Positions 1-5,460 of a stretch of 6,825 bases of DNA are shown here, piece by piece. The DNA lies in the NCBI GenBank assembly GCA_027016965.1, contig JALURI010000013.1, positions 1-6,825 of the forward strand, read 5' to 3'. Every line of letters begins with the position of its first letter. Within the stretch, counting starts at the first letter, position 1. The stretch comes from Geoglobus sp. Lineage in GTDB: Archaea; Halobacteriota; Archaeoglobi; Archaeoglobales; Archaeoglobaceae. The translations under genes and the position numbers were made by a program. Under the pieces are notes generated by a model. That model searched no databases and was not told the DNA's origin. It saw only the letters and a list, made by a program, of their open reading frames with translations.

Positions 1-1
1 C

Positions 2-154
2 TGGAAAACAGAAACTCCATCAAAGAATGATGTTATGCAGGCTGTGATAAATGCTGTAATTCAGTACTTCGGAGCTCAGAATCAAACAGAAAAACAGCAA
101 ATACTGAATGATGTTGTGCAGCTTGTGGTGCTTTATTTCAGTCTTTCTGACTGA
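2..154 (+). CDS. C-terminal end of a probable surface or secreted protein (5' partial)
   Basis: An open frame runs from the left edge to a TGA at 152-154 and encodes the last 50 residues of a protein. The fragment contains two related amphipathic helical segments, one starting NDVMQAV (residue 9) and one starting NDVVQLV (residue 36). They are separated by a Gln/Asn-rich linker and each ends in a YF motif. The duplication is visible in DNA: 26-46 and 107-127 match at 18 of 21 bases, in frame, 81 bp apart. Short paired-helix tails of this kind, rich in V/I and ending YF, are familiar from C-termini of large secreted or cell-surface proteins of Archaeoglobales, where they resemble dockerin-like modules; that link is from memory and not proven here. 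The function of the whole protein cannot be inferred. The frame fits the region better than a kinase start at 108, which would overlap it. Confidence 0.6.
   Translation, partial: WKTETPSKNDVMQAVINAVIQYFGAQNQTEKQQILNDVVQLVVLYFSLSD
26..127 (+). repeat. In-frame 21-bp imperfect direct repeat in the surface-protein tail
   Basis: Copies lie at 26-46 and 107-127. They share 18 of 21 bases, both beginning AATGATGTT, and are offset by exactly 27 codons. Both encode NDV-x-Q-x-V. This indicates a duplicated helical module within the partial gene rather than a mobile or regulatory repeat. Confidence 0.6.
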
Positions 155-213
155 TACTTTTGGGATAGTATCTGTCAACATGAAAGTTGAGATGTTTCAG
201 TACATTCGCAACC

Positions 214-225
214 TTTTTATAATAT
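214..225 (+). promoter_or_regulatory. Probable TATA-box promoter of the histidine kinase gene
   Basis: The segment 214-225 reads TTTTTATAATAT, a good archaeal TATA element in the 124-bp gap after the upstream stop at 154. Initiation about 25 bp downstream would fall near 245-250, giving a leader of roughly 30 nt before the ATG at 279. The placement argues against starts at 108 or 180, both of which lie upstream of this element. Nothing else recognisable was seen in 155-278. Confidence 0.5.
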
Positions 226-269
226 CTTTTGAAGAGTTAATATCAGGGTTTGCTGAGAATAATAATGAT

Positions 270-275
270 GGTGGT
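270..275 (+). promoter_or_regulatory. Ribosome binding site supporting the kinase start at 279
   Basis: GGTGGT lies three bases before the ATG at 279. It resembles the GGTGAT core complementary to the 3' end of archaeal 16S rRNA. The alternative ATGs at 108 and 180 have no comparable element. Confidence 0.4.
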
Positions 276-278
276 ATT

Positions 279-1823
279 ATGCATCTCAAGTCAAAATTGA
301 TGTTCATAATTGCCATTTCGTTTATAATTTTCTACTTAGGGGTTGTAATTGGTGTGGATACTTTAATTCGGGACAGCTCTGAAAAATATTTCAGAGAGAT
401 GGTGACCGAAAAGAAGGAATCGATCCAGAAGATACTGGATGGAGAGTTTCTATCTCTTTCTGAGAGCTATTACATGTACATCTACAACATCCCTCCCGAA
501 ACAATTATAGCCGCTCATAAGTATACTGCAATAGTTCTCTTTTCTTCTGAAGGAGAAGTTCTTGACGTGATTACCGACCGATACTCTGAAAGTATTTTTG
601 AGGTATCGTCTGCTGAAAACCTTTCACCAATCGCGAAAACAGAAAGGGATGTTGTGAAAGGCTTCTTTTATTACAATGATAAGATGTACATGTTTACTTC
701 ATTTCCTTCTTATAGAACCGGAAAATATCCCGGATATGTTGCAGTTGTGAGAGAAATTGACAGAACATTCCTTCAGGAAATAAAGAGCATTCTGAAGGTT
801 GATTTTATTGAGCTTACAGATGATCAGAAGGAAAAGGAAGGAGAGGTAAGTGGTTTTCTCCCATTGCTAACCCCTGACGGTAAAGTTGTTGGTTATCTCA
901 AAATAGGATACATCAACAGGATAAACCCACTGGTGGTGAAGATCTACTACTGGGGACTCGTTTTATCGGGGTTGATACTTTTTGTCTCCATATCTCTTGC
1001 TTCATACCTAATCGATAGAACCATGCTGAGGAGACTGACATTTATTTCCAATTTCATGAAAAACATTGGAAAGAGGGGATTCAGGACAGGAGAGAGAATC
1101 ATGGTTGTGGGGGAGGATGAACTCATGGAGCTTGCCAGTTCAATCAATCTGGCACTTGATGAAATCGAAAGAAATGAAAAAGAGATCAGCAAGATGGCAG
1201 AAAATTTGAAGATAATCAACAGAATTCTGAGGCATGACATCCTCAACGATCTTGCTGTTATCAGAGGTTATGCTGAAGTTACTGAAGAGAAAATCGGGCA
1301 CGAATTCTGCAGAAAAATTATGAACAGAGTTGACAAGGCTGTGGAGACAATTGAAAAGCTGAAGAACATTGAAATGGTTTTGGGTGAAGCTGAATTTTAT
1401 CCGGTTAGAATTTCGGATGTTGTGGAAAGTATAATGGGTTCGTATAATATTGGATGGGGGATTGAGGGTGATGGGGTGGTATTTGCAGATGATGGTCTTT
1501 ACTCGATCATAGACAACCTTGTCTCAAACGCAATAAAGCACGGAAAATCAAGCAGAATAAAATTTGAAGTCAGGAAAGATGGAGAAAATGTTGTAATCAG
1601 GGTAATTGATGATGGGGTCGGAATTCCCGAGGAATACAAATCCAGACTTTTTGAAGAAGGGTTCTCTCTTGGGGAAAGTTCTGGACTCGGGCTCTACATT
1701 GTCAAAAAACTTGTTGAGAAGTATGGTGGTGGAATAGCTGTATCTGACAACATACCTTCAGGTGCGATTTTCACCATAAAATTGAAGAGAGCAACTGATG
1801 ATATGGGATCAGATGAGAATTGA
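279..1823 (+). CDS. Membrane-bound sensor histidine kinase
   Basis: This 514-residue protein is predicted to sense an extracytoplasmic signal and autophosphorylate on histidine. The order is a short cytoplasmic tail, membrane helix 1 (about 6-26), an external domain (about 27-222) resembling CHASE4, membrane helix 2 (about 225-246), HAMP (about 245-297), a coiled linker, HisKA and HATPase_c. The H box is RHDILNDL with phospho-acceptor H319. The N box is DNLVSNAIKH with N417. The G1 box is DDGVGIP from D444 and the G2 box is GLGL at 469-472, so all catalytic boxes are intact. There is no receiver domain and no response regulator in the window, so it is an orphan here. The open frame extends upstream to 108, but 279 is preferred because it puts the first membrane helix at the N-terminus, has an upstream GGTGGT, follows a TATA box, and avoids overlap with the preceding gene. 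The 3' end overlaps the radical SAM gene. Confidence 0.9.
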   Translation: MHLKSKLMFIIAISFIIFYLGVVIGVDTLIRDSSEKYFREMVTEKKESIQKILDGEFLSLSESYYMYIYNIPPETIIAAHKYTAIVLFSSEGEVLDVITDRYSESIFEVSSAENLSPIAKTERDVVKGFFYYNDKMYMFTSFPSYRTGKYPGYVAVVREIDRTFLQEIKSILKVDFIELTDDQKEKEGEVSGFLPLLTPDGKVVGYLKIGYINRINPLVVKIYYWGLVLSGLILFVSISLASYLIDRTMLRRLTFISNFMKNIGKRGFRTGERIMVVGEDELMELASSINLALDEIERNEKEISKMAENLKIINRILRHDILNDLAVIRGYAEVTEEKIGHEFCRKIMNRVDKAVETIEKLKNIEMVLGEAEFYPVRISDVVESIMGSYNIGWGIEGDGVVFADDGLYSIIDNLVSNAIKHGKSSRIKFEVRKDGENVVIRVIDDGVGIPEEYKSRLFEEGFSLGESSGLGLYIVKKLVEKYGGGIAVSDNIPSGAIFTIKLKRATDDMGSDEN

Positions 1824-2820
1824 ATCATACCTTTATGAAAGGGAAAATGAGCATGCCAGATGCAAAACCTGCATGCATTACTGCAGGCTTAAGGATGGGC
1901 AGTGGGGGATATGCAGGGTTAGGAGAAATGAGAAAGGAAAGCTCTTTGTTTACAATTATGGGCTTACCTCCTCAATACATCTCGATCCAATTGAGAAAAA
2001 GCCATTCCACAACTTCATGCCAGGGAGCAGGTCTTTATCCTTTGGTGGTGTAAGCTGTAATTTCAGATGCAGGCACTGCCAGAATTATGGTATAAGCTTT
2101 GCAAACCTTGATTTCCCCTATCTGAAGGAGTTAAGTCCTGAGGACGTTCTTGAGCTTGTGAAGAAATATGGTGCAGACGGTGTGAGCTGGACGTACAATG
2201 AACCATCCATAATGCATGAGTTCAATTTGGATGCAAGCAGGATTGTGAGGGAGGAGGGATATTACGTCAACTACGTCTCAAATGGCTACATGAGCCATGA
2301 AGCAATTGAGCAGTTTGATGTTCTTGATGCGATAAATGTGGATGTAAAGGCGTTCAATGACAACTTTTACAGAAAGATATGTGGGGCAAGACTTGAAAGG
2401 GTTTTGGAGAGTGTTGAGCATCTCGTTAAAAAAGGGGTATTCATTGAGGTAACTTACTTGATAATTCCTGATCTGAACGATGATGAAGGAGAGATTGCTG
2501 AATTCTCAAAGTGGGTTGCTGAACTTGATCCAAGAATTCCTGTTCATTTTTCCAGATTTCATCCTGATCATGAGATGCTGGATAAGCCACCTACACCTGT
2601 AAAAACCCTTGAAAGGGCTGTTGAGATTGCAAAGAATGCTGGAATTGAGTATGTTTACATTGGAAACGTCTGGGGGCATAAGTATGAAAGCACCTACTGC
2701 CCAAATTGCGGGCATCTTGTCATTGAAAGAGAGGGATTCTACATCAGAACAATTGATCTGAATGGAGACAGATGCCCGAACTGTGGATACAGACAGAACA
2801 TCATTCTTCAATTTTCCTGA
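1813..2820 (+). CDS. amrS: AmmeMemoRadiSam-system radical SAM enzyme
   Basis: This 335-residue cytoplasmic radical SAM protein contains the CxxxCxxC cluster motif as CNFRCRHC (C82, C86, C89), which should bind the 4Fe-4S that cleaves S-adenosylmethionine. Before it comes a family-typical cysteine-rich N-terminus (C17, C20, C24, C34, ending WGIC) and the DPIEKKP motif. TYNEP follows the cluster. The C-terminus is a likely zinc ribbon formed by CPNC at 296-299 and CPNC at 321-324. The family is named for co-occurrence with AMMECR1 and Memo proteins; neither partner is encoded in this window and the reaction is not known to me. Related pyruvate-formate-lyase-activating-like enzymes are the main alternative. 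The start at 1813 fits family N-termini (the first conserved Tyr falls about six residues in) and has GGGATC just upstream. An in-frame ATG at 1798 would add five residues. Either start overlaps the kinase gene (11 or 26 bp), suggesting co-transcription and translational coupling. Confidence 0.87.
   Translation: MRIESYLYERENEHARCKTCMHYCRLKDGQWGICRVRRNEKGKLFVYNYGLTSSIHLDPIEKKPFHNFMPGSRSLSFGGVSCNFRCRHCQNYGISFANLDFPYLKELSPEDVLELVKKYGADGVSWTYNEPSIMHEFNLDASRIVREEGYYVNYVSNGYMSHEAIEQFDVLDAINVDVKAFNDNFYRKICGARLERVLESVEHLVKKGVFIEVTYLIIPDLNDDEGEIAEFSKWVAELDPRIPVHFSRFHPDHEMLDKPPTPVKTLERAVEIAKNAGIEYVYIGNVWGHKYESTYCPNCGHLVIEREGFYIRTIDLNGDRCPNCGYRQNIILQFS
2801..2820. other. Convergent 3' overlap of the radical SAM and MFS genes
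   Basis: The plus-strand radical SAM gene stops at 2820 and the minus-strand MFS gene stops at 2801, so their last 20 bp are coding on both strands. No spacer or T-rich terminator separates the two units, so transcripts from either side are likely to run into the other as antisense. Confidence 0.85.
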
Positions 2821-3352
2821 GAACGAGGTAGGTTGCAATCAATCCGAGAATGAGCATGACAAATGAAACCCTCAGCATGAACCTGAATCCATAAAACTCA
2901 GACAGGGCTCCGCCTGTTATTGGCCCAAGAACCCATCCCATGCTCCAGCTTGTGTTGTATATTCCCATTGCCTCACCCCTTTCACCCCTTTCCGTGATGT
3001 CAGCAATCAGAGCCGGAGCAGAGACTCCGAGCATTGTCCATGAAAGCCCTTCAAAGATCTGGATGAAGTATGCATAGTTTCTGTCACTGATCAGGGAATA
3101 TGAGAGCATCACAAATGCAAAACCACACTGGGCAAACAGTATGAGGGGTTTTTTCCCGACTCTGTCTGCAATTTTTCCAAGAAGATATGACGTGACAAGT
3201 CCAACAGCCGCACCAAGGGTAAAAATCCCTCCAACCTCAAACCTGCTTGCACCAAGCTCCTCAGAGATGTATATGGGCAGAACAGAATAAACCATCCCGC
3301 TTGAGGTCATAAGGGGCAGGAGAGTTGCACTTAAAAGAATTGTTTTTCTCAT
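2801..3352 (-). CDS. Half-size major facilitator superfamily protein (six helices)
   Basis: The 183 residues correspond to only the N-terminal half of an MFS transporter, which normally has about 400 residues and 12 helices. Six hydrophobic segments can be placed (about 5-28, 38-58, 69-88, 93-116, 128-150, 156-178). MFS motif A sits between helices 2 and 3 as GKIADRVGKK (59-68). A motif C-like GPITGG lies in helix 5 (143-148), and FEG at 100-102 is at the motif B position. After helix 6 the frame stops cleanly, and the DNA beyond belongs to the opposite-strand radical SAM gene, so no second half is nearby. It may be a truncated remnant or a genuine half transporter working as a dimer. The reading frame itself is undamaged. 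The ATG overlaps the stop of the upstream glutaminase gene as ATGA, indicating translational coupling. The substrate is unknown; drug or metabolite efflux is typical of the closest-looking MFS groups. Confidence 0.8.
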   Translation of the reverse strand: MRKTILLSATLLPLMTSSGMVYSVLPIYISEELGASRFEVGGIFTLGAAVGLVTSYLLGKIADRVGKKPLILFAQCGFAFVMLSYSLISDRNYAYFIQIFEGLSWTMLGVSAPALIADITERGERGEAMGIYNTSWSMGWVLGPITGGALSEFYGFRFMLRVSFVMLILGLIATYLVLRKIEE

Positions 3353-3897
3353 TTTCTGCAGATCTCAATAAAGTTCCTGTAAAGCTTCTCTCCGTACTGA
3401 CTGTGGTAAACCTCAGGATGCCACTGTACACCATAAATCGGTTTTTTGCTGTGCTTCATGGCTTCAATTGAGCATATATCTGATTTTGCAAGGAGTTCAA
3501 AGCCTTCAGGCATCACCTTAACTTCATCCATGTGGCTTGCCCACACCCTTACTCTTTCAGGAAATCCATCGAAAATTTCCTCATTTTTCAGAATTTCGAC
3601 TTCAACCTCTGCATAACCTCCAACACTCCCCCTGCCAATCTCACCGCCAAATGCTTTTGCGATTATGTGATGTCCCAGGCATATTCCAAGAATCGGCACA
3701 TCAAGGCTTTTTACGTACTCCATGCTGTTTCCCGATCTTTCTATGTCAGGACCACCTCCTATCACAATTCCGTCTGCGTCAATTTCCTCAACAGGAGTTG
3801 TATTTTCAATCAGCCTGCTTTCAATGCCAATATCTCTCAGAGTTCTGTGGATTAGATGATTGTACTGTCCGAGATTGTAAACAATGTAGACTCTCAC
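3349..3897 (-). CDS. guaAA: GMP synthase glutaminase subunit (subunit A)
   Basis: This 182-residue class I glutamine amidotransferase should hydrolyse glutamine and pass ammonia to a separate ATP-pyrophosphatase subunit (GuaAB), converting XMP to GMP. Archaea often split GMP synthase in this way, and about 185 residues is the usual size. The nucleophile is C73 in GICLGH, with H160 and E162 in QWHPE completing the triad. GGGP at 47-50 and SHMDEV at 121-126 are typical of GuaA, and the N-terminus carries GQYNHLI. The open frame continues upstream to an ATG at 3981, but those 28 residues have no family counterpart. The GTG at 3897 is preferred because homologues begin at this point and a TATA box lies about 26 bp upstream, implying a leaderless transcript. 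The synthetase subunit is not in the window. The stop overlaps the start of the MFS gene by four bases. Confidence 0.92.
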   Translation of the reverse strand: MRVYIVYNLGQYNHLIHRTLRDIGIESRLIENTTPVEEIDADGIVIGGGPDIERSGNSMEYVKSLDVPILGICLGHHIIAKAFGGEIGRGSVGGYAEVEVEILKNEEIFDGFPERVRVWASHMDEVKVMPEGFELLAKSDICSIEAMKHSKKPIYGVQWHPEVYHSQYGEKLYRNFIEICRK

Positions 3898-3918
3898 AGA
3901 TTCAGCTTGTATGGGATG

Positions 3919-3926
3919 TTTATAAA
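3919..3926 (-). promoter_or_regulatory. TATA box of guaAA (leaderless promoter)
   Basis: On the minus strand 3926-3919 reads TTTATAAA, a near-ideal archaeal TATA box. Its centre is about 26 bp upstream of the GTG at 3897, the normal distance to the transcription start, so the mRNA probably begins at or within a base or two of the start codon. This supports the 182-residue gene model, since the longer version would place the promoter inside the coding sequence. Confidence 0.65.
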
Positions 3927-3942
3927 GATTCCCTGAAGCAGT

Positions 3943-4009
3943 ATTTTGTGAGAAAAAGTTTCTGTCCTGTTGACAATCCATGCTGTCTCTTCAATCAGTA
4001 TCACAAAAT
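3943..4009. repeat. 9-bp inverted repeat, possible operator
   Basis: ATTTTGTGA at 3943-3951 is the exact reverse complement of TCACAAAAT at 4001-4009, with 49 bp between the arms. The inner edge of the left arm is about 20 bp upstream of the guaAA TATA box. The long loop makes an RNA hairpin terminator unlikely; two half-sites for a DNA-binding protein are conceivable. Chance occurrence in AT-rich DNA cannot be excluded. Confidence 0.3.
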
Positions 4010-4120
4010 TTATTGGAATAGGCCGGTTATATTGTAATTTGTAGATGAAGCTCTTTTCTCTGGATACCGTCTGAAACGACAGTTATCAAAAAGCTGTACA
4101 ACACATGCCCCACATTACTA

Positions 4121-4132
4121 AAAAGATATAAG
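4121..4132 (+). promoter_or_regulatory. Probable promoter of the Lut-type operon
   Basis: The A-rich stretch and GATATAAG at 4121-4132 form a plausible BRE/TATA pair. Initiation about 25 bp downstream would fall near 4153, leaving a short leader of about 15-17 nt that still contains the ribosome binding site before the GTG at 4170. Confidence 0.45.
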
Positions 4133-4157
4133 CTCCTTGTATGTGATTACCCTGTAA

Positions 4158-4166
4158 GAGGCTGAT
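4158..4166 (+). promoter_or_regulatory. Ribosome binding site of the CCG-domain gene
   Basis: GAGGCTGAT, a one-base variant of the archaeal GAGGTGAT signal, ends three bases before the GTG at 4170 and supports that non-ATG start. Confidence 0.5.
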
Positions 4167-4169
4167 ACC

Positions 4170-5084
4170 GTGATCGATCCAGGATTGTTGCTGAATATGA
4201 TGAAAAGAAATCTCGAAAGATCAATGAATCCTGTTGGCATTGAGAGGGGTCTGATCAACACCTGGTGGAAAGAAACCAATGTCAATAGGGATGGAGAGTG
4301 GTTCTTCTTTACAGGTTTGCTGTATCAGCTTGTGCCGTATGTAGATGGAATACTGAAATTTCTGGAAAAAATTGAAAGGATAAGGTTTGGACAGAAAATT
4401 GCTCTTTCACCTGCGTTCATGACTCTTTCATCATATCTGATCAAAAACTCATTTTCAAGAAATTTAAAAAAGGAAACGGACGGAATACTGTCTAACATTT
4501 ACAGATACCTTTCAAACTCGGATGTGGATGTTTTTTACAATCCTGAGTTTGATCAGTACAGTGGAATAATGCTCCACGATATTGGAGATAACAGGGGCTT
4601 TGAGCTTTATGTAAAAGAGGTTACGAAATCTCTGGAAGAAAACAGCATAGATAAAATAATCACAGCTGATCCTCACACAACCTATGCGGTAAAGGAACTC
4701 TATCCCTCTGTCACGGGCAAAAAATTCAAAGTAAAATCATACATCGAGCTGATCAGTGTGGACAATCCTGAAGTGGTGGAGACTGCTGAGACTGGAATTC
4801 ATGATCCGTGTTACTATGGAAGGTACACACAGCTGGGCGGAAAAATTGCAGAAATAGTAGAGAAGGCTGGAATAAACTGCTTCATTCCTGATAATTCTGG
4901 AAAAATGACGTCATGCTGTGGTGGTGCTGCTGAATACGTTTCTCCTTTAATTTCCAAGGAGATTGCACGACTGAGGGTGGAGGAGTTTGGTGAAAAAGCA
5001 ATCATAACCGCCTGTCCGATATGTCTTGTTGCTCTCAGGAGAGGTGGGGGCAATGTGACGGATCTGGCAGCATTTCTGAGGTGA
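4170..5084 (+). CDS. CCG-domain Fe-S protein, LutA/HdrD-like
   Basis: The 304-residue soluble protein belongs to the cysteine-rich (CCG) domain family found in LutA, glycolate oxidase GlcF and heterodisulfide reductase HdrB/HdrD. Such domains bind an unusual Fe-S cluster and mediate electron transfer or disulfide chemistry. One complete C-terminal CCG motif is present: C214 in HDPCYYGRY, the pair C249-C250 in SCCGG, and C282/C285 in ACPIC. The N-terminal half keeps the domain shape, with FTGLLYQL around residues 37-44, but where many relatives have TGC-LYQ the cysteine is replaced and no CCG pair occurs, so only one cluster is likely. No ferredoxin motifs are fused, unlike GlcF or HdrD. The gene is first of three tightly packed genes with LutC-like and LutB-like partners, pointing to a role as LutA in organic-acid (lactate-type) oxidation. 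The start is GTG. The lutA symbol is withheld because sequence alone cannot distinguish it from Hdr-type paralogues. Confidence 0.82.
   Translation: MIDPGLLLNMMKRNLERSMNPVGIERGLINTWWKETNVNRDGEWFFFTGLLYQLVPYVDGILKFLEKIERIRFGQKIALSPAFMTLSSYLIKNSFSRNLKKETDGILSNIYRYLSNSDVDVFYNPEFDQYSGIMLHDIGDNRGFELYVKEVTKSLEENSIDKIITADPHTTYAVKELYPSVTGKKFKVKSYIELISVDNPEVVETAETGIHDPCYYGRYTQLGGKIAEIVEKAGINCFIPDNSGKMTSCCGGAAEYVSPLISKEIARLRVEEFGEKAIITACPICLVALRRGGGNVTDLAAFLR
5078..5084 (+). promoter_or_regulatory. Strong ribosome binding site for the LutC-like gene
   Basis: GAGGTGA overlaps the last codons and stop of the preceding gene and lies four bases before the GTG at 5089. It decides that start and suggests translational coupling within the operon. 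Confidence 0.7.
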
Positions 5085-5088
5085 GATT

Positions 5089-5460
5089 GTGGAGAGGCTT
5101 GTTCGGATTTTGAAGAAGAATGGAGTTGATGTTGTTCTTTCCAAAAATCCTGAAGTAACGGCTCTTGAGTTCAGAAATGCCCATGTGTCCCATGCGTTGA
5201 GTGTTGCAGAGGATACAGGAATAATCTTCATGGGGGGAGAGAAAGATAGAAGGCAATCTGCTCTTTCAGATCACCATGTTGTTGTTGTGAGAAGAGATGT
5301 GATTTTGTCTGATACAGTTTCTGCATTTTTGAAAGCCAGGAATGAAGCAAGAATAATTTTTGCTTCCAATACTCCATCAAAAACAGCCGATATTGAGGGA
5401 ACGCTCATATACGGGATGCATGGAGCCATCAGATTGACGGTTATCCTGGAGGGTGAGTAG
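5089..5460 (+). CDS. lutC: Half-size LutC-like LUD-domain protein
   Basis: The 123 residues match the C-terminal core of the LUD (LutC/YkgG) domain. The most diagnostic stretch is TADIEGTL-x-x-GMHG at 99-112 followed by a terminal beta strand, close to the family pattern of TADIE plus G-x-HGP. AEDTGI at 40-45 fits the conserved AETG motif, and the HHVVVV strand at 62-67 fits the strand preceding VP. Bacterial LutC is about 200-240 residues; here the N-terminal part is absent and no upstream in-frame extension fits because the preceding gene ends at 5084. LutC is needed for lactate use in Bacillus, and its chemistry is uncertain. The gene starts with GTG after an excellent ribosome binding site, lies 4 bp after the CCG gene, and abuts the LutB-like gene with no gap. 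Short LUD proteins are known in archaea, so this may be a natural minimal form. Confidence 0.8.
   Translation: MERLVRILKKNGVDVVLSKNPEVTALEFRNAHVSHALSVAEDTGIIFMGGEKDRRQSALSDHHVVVVRRDVILSDTVSAFLKARNEARIIFASNTPSKTADIEGTLIYGMHGAIRLTVILEGE
5448..5456 (+). promoter_or_regulatory. Ribosome binding site for the LutB-like gene
   Basis: GGAGGGTGA lies inside the 3' end of the LutC-like gene, four bases before the ATG at 5461. The upstream TAG directly abuts that ATG, so translation of the two genes is probably coupled. Confidence 0.65.

Larger units (their letters stand above)
3898..4169. other. Divergent intergenic region between guaAA and the Lut-type operon
   Basis: This 272-bp stretch holds the guaAA TATA box (3919-3926), a 9-bp inverted repeat (3943-3951 and 4001-4009), and the TATA element and ribosome binding site of the downstream operon (4121-4166). 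Open frames crossing it are extensions or antisense shadows of the guaAA frame. The central part, about 4012-4110, has no gene I can support. A nine-codon ORF beginning at 4045 has no supporting evidence. Confidence 0.6.

Noticed and set aside
108..278. N-terminal extension of the histidine kinase from ATG 108 or ATG 180
   Set aside because: The start at 108 overlaps the tail of the upstream protein in another frame, the extension has no kinase-like content, and a TATA box and ribosome binding site lie downstream of both ATGs, favouring 279.
947..1246. Minus-strand 99-codon frame inside the kinase gene
   Set aside because: It is antisense to the second membrane helix and HAMP region and its Ser/Leu-rich hydrophobicity mirrors the complementary strand.
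2506..2838. Minus-strand 110-codon frame considered as the missing C-terminal half of the MFS protein
   Set aside because: Its translation has no run of membrane helices or MFS motifs and it lies opposite conserved radical SAM sequence, so it is a shadow.
3898..3981. Upstream 28-residue extension of guaAA
   Set aside because: It contains the TATA box and has no counterpart in the family's conserved N-terminus.
3537..4037. 166-codon plus-strand open frame (and a shorter one at 3532-3855)
   Set aside because: It is antisense to guaAA over most of its length, has a low-complexity Cys/Gln/Phe-rich composition and matches no family, so it is a shadow of the real gene.
4045..4074. Nine-codon ORF in the divergent intergenic region as a leader peptide
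   Set aside because: There is no ribosome binding site, no enriched codon that would suggest attenuation, and it ends nearly 100 bp before the operon start.
4063..4171. 8-bp direct repeat GATACCGT at 4063-4070 and 4164-4171
   Set aside because: Too short to separate from chance, and one copy overlaps the start codon of the CCG-domain gene.
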